Assembly (NCBI RefSeq): GCF_001613385.1
Contig: NZ_BDCG01000016.1
Span: 310,001 to 374,000, forward strand
Length of the DNA stretch: 64,000 nucleotides
DNA from: Nocardia flavorosea NBRC 108225
GTDB lineage: Bacteria > Actinomycetota > Actinomycetes > Mycobacteriales > Mycobacteriaceae
Direction of reading: 5' to 3'
Shown here: positions 48,940 through 57,783 of the stretch, piece by piece
How the letters are laid out: every line of letters begins with the position of its first letter
Position numbering within the stretch: position 1 is the stretch's first letter
Position numbers and translations under genes: made by a program
The notes under the pieces: model-generated
What the model was told of the DNA's origin: nothing
The model's input: only the letters and a program-made list of their open reading frames with translations
Database searches by the model: none

Positions 48940-50445
48940 ATGCTCGATCTGGAAACCCGCTGGCAGTTACATCCCCGCGTGGCGTTGCGGCCGGAACCTT
49001 TCGGTGCGCTGCTGTACCACTTCGGGACCCGTAAACTGTCGTTCCTGAAAAATCCGCGGATCGTCGAGATCGTGCGCTCCCTGCCCGGGCACACCTCGGC
49101 CCGCGCGGCCATCCGCGCCGCCGGTATCGGGGACTCCGCCGCCGATCCGTATGTGCAGGCACTGGCAAACCTGGCCGAATCGGACATGATCCAGCAGGCA
49201 CCGGAAACGGCCGCGCTCGCCGAGTCCGCGCCGTTCTCCGGTGTCGGTCCCGCCGACCCCGCGGTCCGGCTGGTGGATCGGTTCGAATCCGGGCTGGCAG
49301 CGCCGATCTGTCTCACCTGGGAACTCACCTACGCATGCAATCTTTCGTGCGTGCACTGCCTGTCCTCCTCGGGCCGGCGGGATCCGAACGAACTCAGCAC
49401 CGAGCAGTGCAAGGCGCTGATCGACGAGTTCCAGCGGATGCAGGTGTTCTACGTGAACATCGGCGGTGGTGAGCCGACCGTGCGCCCGGATTTCTGGGAA
49501 CTGGTGGACTACGCGACCTCCCACGATGTGGGCGTGAAGTTCTCCACGAACGGCGTGCGAATCACCCCGGAGGTCGCGCAGCGGCTGGCCGCGAGCGACT
49601 ATGTGGACGTCCAGATCTCGCTGGACGGTGCCGATGCCGAGGTGAACGACGCGGTCCGCGGGCCGGGGTCCTACGATACGGCGATCCGGGCGCTCGAGAA
49701 TCTGGCGAACGCCGGATTCAAGGACGCGAAACTGTCCGTGGTCGCCACGCGGCACAATATCGACCAGCTCGATCAGTTCAAGGAGATCGCCGATCGTTAC
49801 GGCGCCACCCTGCGACTCACCCGGCTCCGGCCGTCGGGTCGCGGTGCGGACGTCTGGGACGAACTGCATCCGCTGCCGGAACAGCAGCGGACTCTCTACG
49901 ACTGGCTGGTGCGTAACGGCGAAGGTGTGCTCACCGGCGATTCGTTCTTCCACCTCTCCGCATACGGTGAGGCCCTGCCGGGGCTGAACATGTGCGGGGC
50001 CGGCCGGGTGGTGTGCCTGGTGGATCCGCTCGGCGACGTCTACGCCTGCCCGTTCGCGATCCACGAACGGTTCCATGCCGGAAACGTCGTCACCGACGGC
50101 GGTTTCGCCACGGTGTGGCGGGACTCGGAACTGTTCAACGAGCTGCGAGAACCCAGCGGTGGAGGTGCGTGCACCAAATGCGCGCATTACGACTCCTGCC
50201 GCGGCGGCTGTATGGCGGCGAAGTTCTTCACCGGGCTCCCCGCCGACGGACCGGACCCGGAATGCGTTCAGGGTTACGGGGAAGCGGCGCTGGCCGACAC
50301 CGGACGGATCATCCCGCGTCCGGCCGTCGACCATTCGCGCAAGAGCGCTCCGCGCCGGCAGCGTTCGGGTGGGCCCGTTCCGCTGACGTTGCTGCCCCCG
50401 GCGAAACGTCCGGCTCGGGCCTGTGACGAGAGCCCGCTCGTGTGA
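48940..50445 (+). CDS. mftC: MftB-MftC fusion: peptide chaperone plus radical SAM maturase
   Basis: One uninterrupted frame covers two proteins normally encoded separately. Residues about 1-95 are MftB, the precursor-binding protein (TRWQLHPRVALRPEPFGALL, YHFGTRKLSFLKNP). After a linker, residues about 110-501 are MftC, the radical SAM enzyme that decarboxylates and crosslinks the MftA Val-Tyr end: Cys133, Cys137, Cys140 (CNLSCVHC) for the SAM cluster, VNIGGGEPTVRPDFWEL, and a SPASM region with CGAGRVVCLVDP, YACPFA and CAHYDSCRGGC. No stop or ribosome-binding site separates them. A GTG at 48913, overlapping mftA, is an alternative start. Confidence 0.93.
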   Translation: MLDLETRWQLHPRVALRPEPFGALLYHFGTRKLSFLKNPRIVEIVRSLPGHTSARAAIRAAGIGDSAADPYVQALANLAESDMIQQAPETAALAESAPFSGVGPADPAVRLVDRFESGLAAPICLTWELTYACNLSCVHCLSSSGRRDPNELSTEQCKALIDEFQRMQVFYVNIGGGEPTVRPDFWELVDYATSHDVGVKFSTNGVRITPEVAQRLAASDYVDVQISLDGADAEVNDAVRGPGSYDTAIRALENLANAGFKDAKLSVVATRHNIDQLDQFKEIADRYGATLRLTRLRPSGRGADVWDELHPLPEQQRTLYDWLVRNGEGVLTGDSFFHLSAYGEALPGLNMCGAGRVVCLVDPLGDVYACPFAIHERFHAGNVVTDGGFATVWRDSELFNELREPSGGGACTKCAHYDSCRGGCMAAKFFTGLPADGPDPECVQGYGEAALADTGRIIPRPAVDHSRKSAPRRQRSGGPVPLTLLPPAKRPARACDESPLV

Positions 50446-50604
50446 GAATTATTGGATGACACCCGCCCCGGGCGACGATAGCCGGATCGTTGCCCGGGGC
50501 GGTTTCTTATGTTCGTGCTATCGCTCCGGTGACCTATCTCATGACTGTGTCCACCGTTGTTCGGCGAATTTCTCCCGAACGAAACACTTTTTCCCGGACT
50601 GCTG

Positions 50605-52041
50605 ATGTCTCGTAACGAATCGGCAGTTACCATCCGTGGAATGCGCCATGATCGCCTGCCCGACGGATTCGGGGTGCGGATCGACCCACGGGTACGCGCA
50701 TACTCGGGGGGACGCATCCTTATCGGTGGCTCACCCGCTCGTTTGCTGCGCCTCGCTCCCGAGGCCGCGGAAATGATCGGTGACGGCTACCTGGAAGTGA
50801 CCGGCCCGCAATCGGCGGTGGTTGCCAGACGGCTACTGGATTCCGGTGTCGCCAATCCCCGGCCGCGGCTGCTGCCGAAACCCGAGGACGTGACCGTCAT
50901 CGTTCCGCTGCACAACAACCCCGACGGCCTGCGGCGGCTCCTGGGGACCTTGAGCGGCCGCACCGTCATCGTGGTCGACGACGGTTCCGACAAGCCGGTC
51001 CAGGTGCCCGACGAACACGGCCGCCGATGCCAGGTGAAGGTGCTGCGCCACGAACAACGGCGCGGTCCGGCGGCTGCGCGCAATACCGGCCTGCGCGCCG
51101 CGTCCACCCAATTCGTGGCCTTCCTGGATTCCGATGTGGTGCCGCGTAGCGGCTGGCTCGAGGTGATGCTGGGCCATTTCAGCGATCCGCAGGTGGCGCT
51201 GGTCGCCCCGCGGATCGTCGCGTTGGATCCGGAATCCACCACGCTGGCCCGCTACGAGCACACTCGCTCGTCGCTGGACCTGGGCCGGCGGGAATCGGCG
51301 GTGCAGTCCGGCGGTGTCGTCTCCTATGTGCCCAGTGCGGCGCTGCTCGTGCGGCGTACGGTTCTCGAGGCCGAGGGCGGATTCGACGAAAGTATGCAGG
51401 TGGCCGAGGATGTCGATCTGTGCTGGCGGCTGGAACGCGCGGGCTGGCGGCTGCGCTACGAACCCGCCGCGCACGTGGCGCACGACCACCGGGTCTCGTT
51501 CCGCGAATGGTTTCGCCGCAAACTGTTCTACGGCACCGGCGCCGCGCCACTGAGCCGCCGGCACGCCGGAAAGGTTTCGCCGCTGCAGATACCCAAGTGG
51601 ACCGCGCTGTCGGCGATCTTCCTGGCGACCCGGAGCCGCTGGGGGCTCCTGGCCGCGGTACTGACCCTGCTGGTGCCGCTGCGCCGGCTGCGGATCGCGT
51701 TCGCGGGCGTGGACAACCCGACGGGGGTCGCGGCGATCTATGTGGCGCGCGGTTTCTTCGCCGGGCTGTGGCGGCTGTCCTCGGCCATGTTCCGTCACTA
51801 TTGGCCGATAACCCTTGCGGCGATGTTGTTCTCCCGCCGGGTCCGTCAGACCGCGCTGACCCTGGCGCTCGCGGAGGGGGCGGTCGACTGGTACACCCAC
51901 CGCGAGCCGGGCGGTCTGGACCCGCTGCGTTATATCGCGTTCCGGCGGATCGACGATATCGGGTACGGCACCGGGCTATGGCTGGGTGCGTGGCGGGCCG
52001 GCAGCCCGGCCGCTCTGAGACCCACTGCTCCTCCCCGGTAG
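50605..52041 (+). CDS. mftF: Mycofactocin glycosyltransferase MftF
   Basis: Family 2 glycosyltransferase that adds glucose units to premycofactocin; about 478 residues. An N-terminal part typical of MftF (DRLPDGFGVRIDPRVRAYSG, GGSPARLLRLAPEA) precedes the GT2 domain (VTVIVPLHNNPDGLRRLL, VIVVDDGS, VAFLDSDVVPRSGW, AEDVDLCWRLERAGWRLRYE). C-terminal hydrophobic stretches (about 330-420) could associate with the membrane. Start is uncertain: ATG at 50605 or 50641, or a TTG at 50557. It follows mftBC directly; the usual mftD and mftE between them are absent. Confidence 0.93.
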   Translation: MSRNESAVTIRGMRHDRLPDGFGVRIDPRVRAYSGGRILIGGSPARLLRLAPEAAEMIGDGYLEVTGPQSAVVARRLLDSGVANPRPRLLPKPEDVTVIVPLHNNPDGLRRLLGTLSGRTVIVVDDGSDKPVQVPDEHGRRCQVKVLRHEQRRGPAAARNTGLRAASTQFVAFLDSDVVPRSGWLEVMLGHFSDPQVALVAPRIVALDPESTTLARYEHTRSSLDLGRRESAVQSGGVVSYVPSAALLVRRTVLEAEGGFDESMQVAEDVDLCWRLERAGWRLRYEPAAHVAHDHRVSFREWFRRKLFYGTGAAPLSRRHAGKVSPLQIPKWTALSAIFLATRSRWGLLAAVLTLLVPLRRLRIAFAGVDNPTGVAAIYVARGFFAGLWRLSSAMFRHYWPITLAAMLFSRRVRQTALTLALAEGAVDWYTHREPGGLDPLRYIAFRRIDDIGYGTGLWLGAWRAGSPAALRPTAPPR

Positions 52042-52056
52042 CGGGGGCCGCGCACC

Positions 52057-53520
52057 ATGGTGGACACGCTGATCATCGGTGGGGGAAGCGCCGGTTCGGT
52101 GCTGGCCGCGCGGCTCAGCGAGGATCCGGCGCATATCGTACGGCTCGTGGAAGCCGGTAGCTCACGCCGGTCGGTGGCGGATTTCCCGCCCGAACTCGCC
52201 GACAGTGCCGCGCTACCGCTGGGGGACGACGCGCCGTGGCTGTGGCGTTACCCCGTGGCGTTCACTCCGGAAGTGGCGGGCCGGATCGTGCGGGGTCGCG
52301 GGATCGGCGGTTCGGGCGCGGTGAACGGCTGCTATTTCATCCGGGCCGCGGCACGTGATTTCGCGGCCTGGAGCCGGGAGGCGGGCACGCTCGCCTGGGA
52401 TTTCGAGGAAGTGCTGCCGTTCTTCCGGTCGCTCGAGAACGACGAGGACTACGGCGACCACGCCGGGCACAGCCGAACGGGACCGGTGCCGGTCCGCCGG
52501 ATCGCCCGGCCCGCCCGGCTGGCCCAGGAATTCGCCGCTACCTGCCTGGACCTGGGTTTCGGCGAGGTACCCGACTGGAATTCGATACCCGGCGGACCGG
52601 ATACGGGCGTCGGTCCGGTGCCGTGCACGATCGGCCCGCCGGATTCGTCGGGCCGGCATCGGCGTATCGGCCCGGCGCATTCCTATCTCCTGCCCGCGCT
52701 GTCGCGCCCGAACCTGATCGTGCGGGGCGATACCCCGGCGATCCGCCTGCGGTTCGCGAGGAACCGGGTCGTCGGGGCGGATTGCCTGGTCGAGGGGAAG
52801 CCTGAGACGATCCACGCGGACCGGGTGGTGTTGTGCGCCGGCGCGATCGAATCCGCCGCGCTGCTCCTGCGTTCCGGTATCGGTCCCGCCGACCAGCTCG
52901 CCGAGCTGGGGATTCCGGTGGTCGTCCCGGCGCCGGTCGGCCGGTGGACGGTCGACCACCCCGAGATCGGTATCGAATACCGCCATCCGGCGCCTGCGGG
53001 CGGTGCGGTTCCGCTGGAATATGTGCTGGGGTTCGACGATATCGAGATCCGCCCTTATACGGTTGCCTTCGCCCCCGGGGTGCACCGGATGGGAGTCGCT
53101 CTGATGCGGCCGACCAGTTCAGGGCGGCTCAGGTTGACCAGCGCCGATCCGTTCACACCACCGTTGATCGAACAGGGGTATCTCGCGACGGCCGCCGACC
53201 GCTCGCGCCTGCGGTCTGCGGTGGGACTGGCCGGCAAAATCCTGGACGTGATGTCGGCGCACTGGTCCGGTGGGGCGGACGAGGGCGCGATCTCCGATCA
53301 CTGGCTGCACGAACGCCTCGGAACCTCTCAGCATCTGTCGGGCACCTGCCGGATGGGCCGACACGACGATCCCCGGGCGGTGGTCGACGAGCGCTGCCGG
53401 GTGCACGGTGTGGAGGGGCTGTCGGTGGTCGATCTCTCGGTGGTGCCGGTACCCCTGAGCCGGGGGCCGCATGCCACGGTGGTTCTGCTCGCCGAACGGG
53501 CCACGGCGCATCTGCGCTGA
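52057..53520 (+). CDS. mftG: MftG, GMC-family oxidoreductase of the mycofactocin system
   Basis: FAD-dependent GMC oxidoreductase of 487 residues, the protein that in mycobacteria reoxidises mycofactocinol and links it to respiration. Motifs: FAD site DTLIIGGGSAGSVLAARLSE, RGRGIGGSGAVNGCYFIRA, the GMC signature region ADRVVLCAGAIESAALLLRS and the C-terminal active-site region GTSQHLSGTCRMG with the catalytic His of the SQHLSGT pattern, ending VPLSRGPHATVVLLAER. It starts 15 bases after mftF. A hairpin at 53839 follows. Confidence 0.92.
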   Translation: MVDTLIIGGGSAGSVLAARLSEDPAHIVRLVEAGSSRRSVADFPPELADSAALPLGDDAPWLWRYPVAFTPEVAGRIVRGRGIGGSGAVNGCYFIRAAARDFAAWSREAGTLAWDFEEVLPFFRSLENDEDYGDHAGHSRTGPVPVRRIARPARLAQEFAATCLDLGFGEVPDWNSIPGGPDTGVGPVPCTIGPPDSSGRHRRIGPAHSYLLPALSRPNLIVRGDTPAIRLRFARNRVVGADCLVEGKPETIHADRVVLCAGAIESAALLLRSGIGPADQLAELGIPVVVPAPVGRWTVDHPEIGIEYRHPAPAGGAVPLEYVLGFDDIEIRPYTVAFAPGVHRMGVALMRPTSSGRLRLTSADPFTPPLIEQGYLATAADRSRLRSAVGLAGKILDVMSAHWSGGADEGAISDHWLHERLGTSQHLSGTCRMGRHDDPRAVVDERCRVHGVEGLSVVDLSVVPVPLSRGPHATVVLLAERATAHLR

Positions 53521-54119
53521 GCCGGTCTCGGAAGCGAGGGCGCACTGGATGTCTCGGGAACGAACGCTGCGCCATTCGATACACGTACCGGCTACTGTCG
53601 CGCTAACGGCCGTCCGGCCGGACCGTGGGCAGCGGGCGACGACGCAGCTCCGCCGGGTGGCGCGACCGGTTCCGCTACGGTACTTTCCTCCGGTGCGGTA
53701 CGCCGGTCGGGTGCCTCGCCGCCCGGATCGCCTATTTCGCCGCGGCCACGAATCCCGGCTACGGACCGCCCGCCCGCAGGTGCGGCCACCGGCTTTCGCC
53801 GCACCTCGACAGCCTGCGCCGGGGCAACCGGTCTGGTAGGTGAGCTGTATCGGTCGGGGATACAGCTCACCGGGTGGGCGGGGCGAAATATCAAGTGGCG
53901 CCGCGCAATATTGCGTCTCCATTTTCGACACCCCGGCCCGATCTCCCCGGTTATCCACCTCCGAGCAAGTACTCTGGTCCCCCGGGAGGCTCGGTGCGGC
54001 AACGCGATCCGGCCCCCCGGGAATCCGCACCCGGCGCCGAACACCGGGGAAGGTACGGCGCCGGTGCGGAAGGTCCCAGCGAACTTTCCGCGACCCCCCT
54101 TGTGCTGCGACGATCCGGT
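53521..54119. other. Convergent gap after mftG
   Basis: About 600 bases between mftG and the ABC permease gene. It holds the strong hairpin at 53839-53871. The open frames here show no family resemblance and I see no further mft gene in it. Confidence 0.5.
53839..53871. terminator. Bidirectional terminator-like hairpin after mftG
   Basis: GGTGAGCTGTATC pairs perfectly with GATACAGCTCACC (13 bp, 7-base loop). No T tract. Confidence 0.6.
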
Positions 54120-54965
54120 CTATCGACCGCCGAGGCCGGACAGGGTGATACCGCGGACGAACGCCTTCTGCGCAACCAGGTAGACCAGCAGCAGCGGAAA
54201 CAGGATGAGTATCGACGCGGCCATCAGCACCGGCCAGTTCGACACGTACTGGCCCTGCATCCATACCAATCCGAGGGTGACAGTGGAGATGTCCTCGCGC
54301 TGGATCATCACCAGCGGCCACAGGAAATCGTTCCAGACGTTCACCCAGGTGAGTACCGCCAGCACCATCACCGCCGGTTTGGCATTGGGCAGCAGTACGC
54401 GCCAATAGGTCTGCCACGGTGAACACCCGTCGAGGACCGCTGCTTCTTCGAGTTCGGCGGGCAGCGTCCGGAAGAACTGCCGCATGAGATAGGTACCGAA
54501 GGCATTGCCGAACAGGCCCGGCACGATCAGCGACCAGGGCGTATCCGCCCAGCCCAAGGTGCGGATGAGCAGGAACTGCGGAACAACGGTCACCGTGAGC
54601 GGGACCATGAGCGTCGCGAGATAGGCCACGAACAGAGCCTCCCGGCCGCGGAAGTGCAGCCGGGCGAATGCGTACCCGGCCAGCGAACAGAAGAAGACCT
54701 GTCCGGCGGTGACACATCCCGCGTAGACGATCGTGTTGAGAAACATCCGGCCGAACGGCATGAGTTCGAAGACCGCTCCGTAGTTCGACCACTGCGGATC
54801 TCGCGGAAACAACGCCGGGGTGGTGACCTCGGACTGTTTCTTCAGCGAACCCGACAGCGCCCACAGGATCGGCAGCAGGGCACACCAGGCCATCGCGATG
54901 AGGACCAGATAGAGCGCCACCGCCCGGCCGAAAGCGCGGGTGGGCCGCCGCTGCGGCCCCCTCAC
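54120..54965 (-). CDS. ABC transporter permease, MalG type
   Basis: Inner-membrane permease of a carbohydrate-type (CUT1) importer, 281 residues with about six membrane segments. The cytoplasmic EAA loop, where the ATPase docks, reads LEEAAVLDGCSPWQTYWRVL. The GTG at 54965 overlaps the stop of the MalF-type gene (GTGA), so translation is coupled; an upstream ATG at 54995 is possible. Third gene of a solute-binding protein, MalF, MalG unit with no ATPase gene. Confidence 0.9.
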   Translation of the reverse strand: MRGPQRRPTRAFGRAVALYLVLIAMAWCALLPILWALSGSLKKQSEVTTPALFPRDPQWSNYGAVFELMPFGRMFLNTIVYAGCVTAGQVFFCSLAGYAFARLHFRGREALFVAYLATLMVPLTVTVVPQFLLIRTLGWADTPWSLIVPGLFGNAFGTYLMRQFFRTLPAELEEAAVLDGCSPWQTYWRVLLPNAKPAVMVLAVLTWVNVWNDFLWPLVMIQREDISTVTLGLVWMQGQYVSNWPVLMAASILILFPLLLVYLVAQKAFVRGITLSGLGGR

Positions 54966-55915
54966 GACTCCGTCGCGTTCTTGCGGGAGAACCATACGTG
55001 CGCGGCGGTGAGGGCCAGCAACACCACGAAGATCAGCCACGCGATGGCGGACGCATAGCCGGCGTCACCGAATGCGAACGCGTTCTGGAAGATCATGATG
55101 CCGAAAACGTAGGTCCCGGTTTCCGGTCCGCCGTGGCCGCCGGTGAGCACGTAGATCTGGTCGAATGCCTGCACCGCGTTGATGACCGAGACCACCACGA
55201 CGAACGACAGCGCCCCCCGGATCAGCGGTACGGTGATCGATACGAACCGCCGGGCCGCTCCCGCGCCGTCGATCTCCGCCGCCTCGTACAGATCGTCCGG
55301 AACCCCCTGCATCGCGGCAAGCAGGACGACCGTCGCGAACGGCACGCTCTTCCATGTGGTGACCAGGCAGACCGAGACCATCGCCCACCACGGGTCCACC
55401 AGCCAGGGCACCGGCCCGATCCCGGCCCAGCCGAGCATCGTATTGAGCAACCCGTTGTTGGTATCGAAGACGAACCGCCAGATCACCGCCATCACCACAC
55501 TCGACACCGCCAGCGGCAGGAACATGACGGCCCGGAAGAAGGTGATCCCCTTGATCCGCCGGTTCAGCGCCGCGGCGACGACGAGGCTTATCGCCACGGT
55601 CGGCAGCAAGGTACCGAGGGTGAAGACGATCGTGTTGCGCAGGGCGATGGCGAACAGCGGGTCGGCGGTGAGCAGCCGGCGGAAGTTCGCGAGCCCGGTG
55701 AACCGGATCGGGCCGAACAGGTCCCACTCCTGAAAGCTCAGGTAGAGCGAGAAACCCAAGGGGAACAGCAGGAAAACCAGCACGGCCAGTAGGTTCGGGG
55801 CGATGAACAACCGCGCCGCCCGGGCCCGGCGCACGGCCAGTTCCGGAGTCCGGCGCGCCGGAGCGGGTTCGGTCGTGGGTGGTTTCGCACGGAAGGTCTG
55901 GTCGGTGGCGGTCAT
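54962..55915 (-). CDS. ABC transporter permease, MalF type
   Basis: Second permease of the same importer, 317 residues with about six membrane segments (first at about 33-52, RLFIAPNLLAVLVFLLFPLG). The EAA loop is LYEAAEIDGAGAARRFVSIT. Its start overlaps the stop of the solute-binding protein gene and its end overlaps malG. Sugar is the expected type of substrate from the family, but not certain. Confidence 0.9.
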   Translation of the reverse strand: MTATDQTFRAKPPTTEPAPARRTPELAVRRARAARLFIAPNLLAVLVFLLFPLGFSLYLSFQEWDLFGPIRFTGLANFRRLLTADPLFAIALRNTIVFTLGTLLPTVAISLVVAAALNRRIKGITFFRAVMFLPLAVSSVVMAVIWRFVFDTNNGLLNTMLGWAGIGPVPWLVDPWWAMVSVCLVTTWKSVPFATVVLLAAMQGVPDDLYEAAEIDGAGAARRFVSITVPLIRGALSFVVVVSVINAVQAFDQIYVLTGGHGGPETGTYVFGIMIFQNAFAFGDAGYASAIAWLIFVVLLALTAAHVWFSRKNATES

Positions 55916-57234
55916 TGGTTGCGCAGCACCTCATCGGCTTCGGGGGCGAGTCGGTTCTTCAGCGATACCGCGGGGCTGGTGCCGCGGAGCACCGGCCCCA
56001 GATAGCGATCCATCAGGGCATCGATCCGCGCCCACGCCGCGGTGACCGGAAGCGGTGCCGAGCGTGCCGGTCCCTCGACGAGAATGCCGAGATTCTCGAT
56101 ATCCCGATGTGCTTCGGCGAACCCGCGTGATCGCACCGCGGATTTCCCGGCCGGTACGAACAGTCCGGAATCGGCCACCACGGCCTGCCCGGCCGGTCCG
56201 GCCGCGAACTTCAGGAACTCCCAGGCCTGTTCTTTCCGCGGGCTGTCGGCGGATATGGCCAAACCCGTGGTGCCGATATTCGATCTCGCCCCGTGACCAT
56301 TCGGGCCCACCGGTAATGCGGTGATATCGAAATCGAGCTCCTCGGCGGACGAAAAGGTCTGGTAGCGCCAGTGCCCGCCCAATGCGAGCGCCGCCTTGCC
56401 CTGTGTGAACAGATCCATGGTCGAGATCGACTGTTGGTCCGCCGGAGTCGGCGCCACATTGTGCCCGGTGGCCAGGTCGGCGTAGAACTGGACGCCCTCG
56501 ATGAAGGCATCGTCGGCGAAGGCTGTGCGGTCCGGTACAGTCCGTGGGCTGGTCCATTCGGCACCGTTGTTGATAGCGAACAAACCGGCCGAATAGTAGG
56601 GCACCCAGGTATCGGCGAAACCCCACTGCCCGACCCGCCCCGACCGCTCACGTTCGGTGAGTGTCCGGCAGATATCCAGGAATTCGGCGAAATTCCAGGC
56701 ATCCTCCCAGCGTCCGGGCGCGCGGAGGCCGGCGTCGTCGAACAGTTTCCGGTTGTAGAACAGGAAGTTCCCCGACCACTGCTCCGGCAGTGCGTACTGC
56801 CCGCCTTTGAAACCGAAGGTGTCGTATAGCGCCGTGACACTGTCGGCTTCCAGTTCGGCGGCGAATACCGGATCGCGCGCGAGCATGGTGTTCAGATCCA
56901 GCAGGACACCGCGATCGGCGAGCCCGGCATAGGTCTGCTCCCATGCCATCAGCACGTCCGGGCATTTTCCGCCCGCGCAAAAGGTGAGCATCTGCTGCAT
57001 CGGGTCGGGGCCGGACAGCAGGGTTCGCACCCGGATCTCCGGATACCGGCGGGCGAACTCGTCGATCACCCGCTGCCGGCCGTCGGCTTCGTCGGGGTTG
57101 GCCTGGAAGAAGAATGTCAGCGCATCGTCATCGCCGGAACATCCGGTGAGGGCCGGAACCGCCAGCGCGGCACCGAACACGCCGGATATACGCAAGAACT
57201 CGCGCCGGCCCACTGCCGGTCCATGTTCCTGCAC
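55912..57234 (-). CDS. ABC transporter solute-binding lipoprotein
   Basis: Extracellular solute-binding protein of family 1 (sugar type), 440 residues. The N-terminus has a twin-arginine motif (GRREFLRISG) and a lipobox ALTGC (Cys about 32), so it is probably exported folded and lipid-anchored. The mature part resembles maltose- or glycerol-phosphate-type binding proteins (ADGRQRVIDEFARRYPEI, CPDVLMAWEQTYAGLADRG, FTQGKAALALGGHWRYQ). First gene of the importer operon; the ligand is unknown. Confidence 0.88.
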   Translation of the reverse strand: MQEHGPAVGRREFLRISGVFGAALAVPALTGCSGDDDALTFFFQANPDEADGRQRVIDEFARRYPEIRVRTLLSGPDPMQQMLTFCAGGKCPDVLMAWEQTYAGLADRGVLLDLNTMLARDPVFAAELEADSVTALYDTFGFKGGQYALPEQWSGNFLFYNRKLFDDAGLRAPGRWEDAWNFAEFLDICRTLTERERSGRVGQWGFADTWVPYYSAGLFAINNGAEWTSPRTVPDRTAFADDAFIEGVQFYADLATGHNVAPTPADQQSISTMDLFTQGKAALALGGHWRYQTFSSAEELDFDITALPVGPNGHGARSNIGTTGLAISADSPRKEQAWEFLKFAAGPAGQAVVADSGLFVPAGKSAVRSRGFAEAHRDIENLGILVEGPARSAPLPVTAAWARIDALMDRYLGPVLRGTSPAVSLKNRLAPEADEVLRNQ

Positions 57235-57783
57235 GCCGCGTCACCTCGTTCCTGCGCCGCGCCCGCTTGCGCAGAATCGTCCGGATCGGGAACCGTGGAT
57301 CTCGTGCCGACCCCCTTGTCCGGGGTGTGCCGGTACCCGCAGATTGTCCAACGCCGAACCGTGAATCGGCCCGAACGACTCACCCGGTCCTCACCTCGGC
57401 CGCGCCTCGGCGAGTCTTGCGCCCCCCGGTCCTGCGGCGGTGCGATCACGCGGCCGTCGCCGGCCGCTCGGCCCCGAGCCCTTCCTGCATCCGCTCCTGG
57501 GCTCTCGGTCCAGGCGGAGACGGCCACGAACCACCAGGGTGGCTGCCGGAGGGGCCCGGAGTTCACGGTGACGTCGTGTGCGGTCGGGGCCGGACCTCGG
57601 CGGGGAGGCCGGTGGTAGGGGCGGTCCTCACGGGGCGGGCGACCTGGCGGGTCTCGGAGTCGGGCGACCTCCTACGGGCCGGCCGGTCGCGTCGCGTGTA
57701 CGGGGCCGAGGGATATCCCGTGACCACCGCCTGGCTGCTCGACCACACGGCAAAGCGATCGAGGTCGTGGGCCGCCGGGTAGT
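57235..57783. other. Gap upstream of the importer operon
   Basis: About 550 bases between the solute-binding protein gene and the end of the MpaB-type gene. It should hold the importer promoter. The open frames on both strands look like non-coding GC-rich sequence. Confidence 0.45.

Noticed and set aside
57267..57782. Plus-strand frame of 171 codons upstream of the importer operon
   Set aside because: Composition unlike real proteins of this window and no recognisable domain.
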